Below are positions 6,045 to 7,776 of a stretch of DNA of 7,776 bases, one piece after another (within the stretch, counting starts at the first letter, position 1; every line of letters begins with the position of its first letter). Below the pieces are notes generated by a model, which was given only the letters and a program-made list of their open reading frames with translations, was not told the DNA's origin and did no database searches. This DNA is from an uncultured Marinicella sp. Lineage in GTDB: Bacteria > Pseudomonadota > Gammaproteobacteria > Xanthomonadales > Marinicellaceae. The translations under genes and the position numbers were made by a program. The stretch is taken from positions 1-7,776 of the forward strand of contig CALLLZ010000405.1 of the NCBI GenBank assembly GCA_938008005.1, written 5' to 3'.

Positions 6045-7073
6045 TCAGAGGTAACCCCGACGCTCTTGTTCTAATTCAATCGAATCAAATAAAGCCTGGA
6101 AGTTACCCTCACCGAATCCTTCATTACCTTTTCTCTGAATGATTTCAAAGAAAATTGGGCCAATCGCAGTATTGGTAAAGATTTGCAACAAGATTTGTTT
6201 TTGGGTCGCTTCATCGGCATCAATTAAAATATGATTACGCTGCATGCGTGCCACATCTTCTTCATGCTCTGGCACACGGCGATCAATGATACTGAAATAG
6301 GTTTCAGGTGTTTGCATGAATTCTACACCAGCCGCGCGCATTGATTCCACTGACTCATAAATATTCTCTGTAAACAAAGCAATGTGCTGGATACCCTCTC
6401 CCTTATATTCATCCAGGTATTCATTGATCTGTGACTTAGGGTCTTCTGACTCATTCAATGGAATTTTCACTGAACCATTTGGACAGGTCATGGCTTTTGA
6501 TACCAAACCTGTTTTTTGTCCTTTGATATCAAAATATCTGATTTCTCTGAAATCGAATAAATTCTCGTAATGATTACTCCATTTTTCCATATTACCAAAA
6601 TGAAGGTTATGTGTCAGGTGATCAATAAAAGTCAACCCAAATCCTGTTGGGGTCTGGTTCATACCAACGATATCATCGAAATCTTCCTTTAACATATTGG
6701 CATAACTGGCTTTATCCAATACATATAAAGCCGCATCACCAATCCCTTTGATGGCCGGAAAATTCAAGCCATTAGGTACTTCCATTTGTTCAGAACCACC
6801 CTTTAAACTATGTGCCAATGCATCTTCTTTGTTATCAAAGACAATAGAGAAACCACAGGCACATGGGCCATGGGCTGATCTGAAATCGGCGGCAAAACCA
6901 GTTTCACATTCATTGATGTAAAAATCAGTCTGCCCTTGCCTGTATAAGGTAATGGGTAATTTTTTATGTGTTTTAATTGCTGTAAAACCCATTTGGCGAA
7001 ATAACTTATGCAATGGTGCGGTATCTACAGCCGAATATTCTATGAAGCCAAAACCGTTGATGGTTGCTGACAT
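6045..7073 (-). CDS. hpd: 4-hydroxyphenylpyruvate dioxygenase
   Basis: The 342-residue product converts 4-hydroxyphenylpyruvate (from tyrosine transamination) with O2 into homogentisate and CO2. It is an Fe(II) enzyme of the vicinal oxygen chelate superfamily with two tandem domains, roughly residues 5-130 and 145-330. The iron ligands are clear: H152 in FIDHLTHNL, H230 in GIQHIALFT and E310 in FFEIIQRKG. The C-terminal signature RKGNEGFGEGNFQALFDSIE (314-333), which closes the active site, is intact. Length is normal for the short bacterial form (~340-360). An AGGGG Shine-Dalgarno (7081-7085) lies 7 nt before the ATG. It is the first gene of the minus-strand operon with hmgA and the hydrolase gene, behind a promoter that overlaps candidate operators and is divergent from a MarR regulator. 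It could also give rise to homogentisate-derived pyomelanin if hmgA were lost. Confidence 0.96.
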   Translation of the reverse strand: MSATINGFGFIEYSAVDTAPLHKLFRQMGFTAIKTHKKLPITLYRQGQTDFYINECETGFAADFRSAHGPCACGFSIVFDNKEDALAHSLKGGSEQMEVPNGLNFPAIKGIGDAALYVLDKASYANMLKEDFDDIVGMNQTPTGFGLTFIDHLTHNLHFGNMEKWSNHYENLFDFREIRYFDIKGQKTGLVSKAMTCPNGSVKIPLNESEDPKSQINEYLDEYKGEGIQHIALFTENIYESVESMRAAGVEFMQTPETYFSIIDRRVPEHEEDVARMQRNHILIDADEATQKQILLQIFTNTAIGPIFFEIIQRKGNEGFGEGNFQALFDSIELEQERRGYL

Positions 7074-7102
7074 GTTGTTGCCCCTGAAATTCCAAAGAGA
7101 TT

Positions 7103-7131
7103 ATTCTATCCGCATTTAGTTTCATTTGAAA
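7103..7131 (-). promoter_or_regulatory. Predicted promoter of the hpd-hmgA-hydrolase operon
   Basis: On the minus strand TTTCAA (7126-7131) and TAGAAT (7103-7108) are 17 bp apart. The -35 box is weak and the -10 good, which fits a controlled promoter. The start would be near 7096, giving a leader of about 23 nt that contains the AGGGG ribosome site. The -35 box lies within palindrome 1, so a repressor bound there would block RNA polymerase. Confidence 0.45.
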
Positions 7132-7134
7132 CTA
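7117..7134. promoter_or_regulatory. Candidate MarR operator 1 (perfect palindrome)
   Basis: TAGTTTCATTTGAAACTA consists of two perfect inverted 8-bp halves around a TT centre. Length and symmetry suit a dimeric winged-helix regulator, and it overlaps the predicted -35 box of the hpd promoter. It is most likely bound by the adjacent MarR protein. Confidence 0.6.
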
Positions 7135-7137
7135 TTT

Positions 7138-7155
7138 TTATTTCATTTAAAACTA
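7138..7155. promoter_or_regulatory. Candidate MarR operator 2 (imperfect copy)
   Basis: TTATTTCATTTAAAACTA matches operator 1 at 15 of 18 positions and keeps partial dyad symmetry. Its start is exactly 21 bp from that of operator 1, two helical turns, so two dimers would sit on the same face of the DNA. It lies in the presumed marR promoter region, suggesting autoregulation. Confidence 0.55.
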
Positions 7156-7162
7156 TATTAGC

Positions 7163-7168
7163 TATAAA
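7163..7168 (+). promoter_or_regulatory. Possible -10 box of the marR gene
   Basis: TATAAA lies 9 bp before the marR ATG at 7178, and no Shine-Dalgarno is present. A TTTCAT at 7141-7146 (16-bp spacer), inside operator 2, could serve as a weak -35. TATATT at 7154-7159 is an alternative -10. Either way the 5' leader would be about 12 nt or shorter. Confidence 0.3.
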
Positions 7169-7177
7169 ATAGAATTC

Positions 7178-7600
7178 ATGGACTTAAATCAATTTCTCCC
7201 ATATCAACTTTCAATCTTAAGCTTGAAGATTTCTAAAGGCATCGCTGAACACTATCAAGATCAGTTCGGCATCAACATTTCTGAATGGCGTGTACTGGTT
7301 ATCTTGTATAAAAACCCAGACATAACTGCTAAAAAGATTGCCTTATTATCACAAATGGATAAAGTCCGCATCAGCCGCACACTCAAATCACTTGTACAAA
7401 AAGATTACTTAACACCCACACAACATCCTTTGGATGCCCGAGCCAAAAACTATGAGCTCAATAAACGGGGCCGGTATCTGATGCGCGCGGTCATACCAGA
7501 TGCCTTGCGTTATGAAGAAAATTTACTCAGTCAACTATCTAATGAAGAACGTAATCAACTGCACCATTTAATTGCTAAATTTAATCGAATTATAGGTTAA
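7178..7600 (+). CDS. MarR family transcriptional regulator, probable regulator of the hpd operon
   Basis: The 140-residue product has the MarR layout: N-terminal dimerisation helices (LPYQLSILSLKISKGIAEHY, 7-26), ISEWRVLVILYKNP (34-47), a winged helix-turn-helix with ITAKKIALLSQMDKVRISRTLKSLVQKDYL (49-78), the wing with the conserved D86-x-R88 pair in HPLDARAKNYEL, and C-terminal helices (~104-138). Such proteins act as cytoplasmic dimers, usually repressors released by a phenolic or other small ligand. It is divergent from hpd across 104 bp containing two matching palindromes, so control of the hpd operon and of its own gene is the simplest reading. The ligand may be homogentisate or 4-hydroxyphenylpyruvate, which is inference only. 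It differs from the IclR-type HmgR known from Pseudomonas putida. The ATG lacks a Shine-Dalgarno but fits the expected MarR N-terminus. No clear terminator follows. Confidence 0.9.
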   Translation: MDLNQFLPYQLSILSLKISKGIAEHYQDQFGINISEWRVLVILYKNPDITAKKIALLSQMDKVRISRTLKSLVQKDYLTPTQHPLDARAKNYELNKRGRYLMRAVIPDALRYEENLLSQLSNEERNQLHHLIAKFNRIIG

Positions 7601-7681
7601 TTGTAACAGCCTCTGCTAACCCTCAAAGTTAACAAAAAATATTCAGCAAAACTTATCCCGTATATTGTTTGCGGTTTAGCC

Positions 7682-7710
7682 TTGATTCATTCAGAATTTT
7701 AATGTAGTAT
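7682..7710 (+). promoter_or_regulatory. Predicted sigma70-type promoter of the right-edge gene
   Basis: TTGATT (7682-7687) and TAGTAT (7705-7710) are separated by 17 bp. The start would be near 7717, leaving a leader of about 27 nt with a GGAGAG ribosome site before the ATG at 7744. It is the best promoter match in the window apart from the one in front of the hydroxylase gene. Confidence 0.55.
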
Positions 7711-7722
7711 ATTACGTACTAC
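7704..7722. promoter_or_regulatory. Candidate operator over the -10 / start region
   Basis: GTAGTA-N7-TACTAC is a perfect 6-bp inverted repeat that covers the predicted -10 box and transcription start. In addition TTACGTAC occurs twice, at 7712-7719 and 7726-7733, with a 14-bp period. The position fits a repressor site. The regulator is unknown, and the sequence is unlike the two candidate MarR operators. Confidence 0.4.
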
Positions 7723-7743
7723 TTTTTACGTACGGAGAGAATT

Positions 7744-7776
7744 ATGAAAATATTTATCCCACTTATCGTTATTGCG
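7744..7776 (+). CDS. 5' end of a gene with a signal-peptide-like start (runs off right edge)
   Basis: Eleven codons are visible: MKIFIPLIVIA. A GGAGAG Shine-Dalgarno (7734-7739) lies 4 nt before the ATG, and a good promoter lies upstream. One lysine followed by a hydrophobic run suggests a Sec signal peptide, lipoprotein signal or membrane anchor. Nothing more can be said about function. The 143 bp between marR and this start hold the promoter and repeats described here, and no other gene. Confidence 0.6.
   Translation, partial: MKIFIPLIVIA

Noticed and set aside
6382..6570. Plus-strand 62-codon frame inside hpd
   Set aside because: It is antisense to the HPPD iron-site region; the hpd frame is clearly the coding one.

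Overview
The window comes from an AT-rich bacterial chromosome. The gene set (short-type homogentisate dioxygenase, 342-residue HPPD, MarR regulator) and the palindromic REP-like repeats suggest a marine-type gammaproteobacterium, possibly near Marinicella. That placement is an impression from protein style and is low confidence. No tRNA, rRNA, CRISPR array, integrase or transposase gene is visible.

Left part (1-1844, minus strand): a membrane di-iron sterol desaturase / fatty acid hydroxylase family protein, followed 96 bp downstream by the N-terminal 200 residues of a TIGR03032 (DUF4915-like) protein that runs off the window. A good sigma70-type promoter lies just upstream of the hydroxylase. 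Diverging from it (2026-3261, plus strand) is a secreted DUF1028 protein with a C-terminal TPR-like tail.

Middle (3262-3751): a gene-poor stretch holding a 261-bp repeat element (3294-3554). It has 23-bp terminal inverted repeats (21/23 matches), an internal palindrome and a central hairpin. It resembles a REP doublet or MITE. A doubtful 76-codon ORF runs into its right end.

Right part (3752-7600): a homogentisate-pathway operon on the minus strand, hpd - hmgA - fumarylacetoacetase-like gene. It would convert 4-hydroxyphenylpyruvate to homogentisate, then maleylacetoacetate, and finally fumarate plus acetoacetate. Maleylacetoacetate isomerase is not in the window. Two copies of another REP-like palindrome (44/52 identical, 78-bp period) sit between hmgA and the hydrolase gene. 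A MarR-type regulator is divergent from hpd. The 104-bp intergenic region carries two near-identical 18-bp palindromes exactly 21 bp apart, the first overlapping the predicted hpd -35 box. These are strong candidate MarR operators.

Right edge (7601-7776): a well-formed promoter with an inverted repeat over its -10/start region and a Shine-Dalgarno sequence precede the first 11 codons of a gene with a hydrophobic, signal-peptide-like N-terminus.

Nothing here is a clear-cut undescribed system. The most interesting unexplained structures are the tandem operators, the 261-bp repeat element, and the REP pair inside the tyrosine-catabolism operon.
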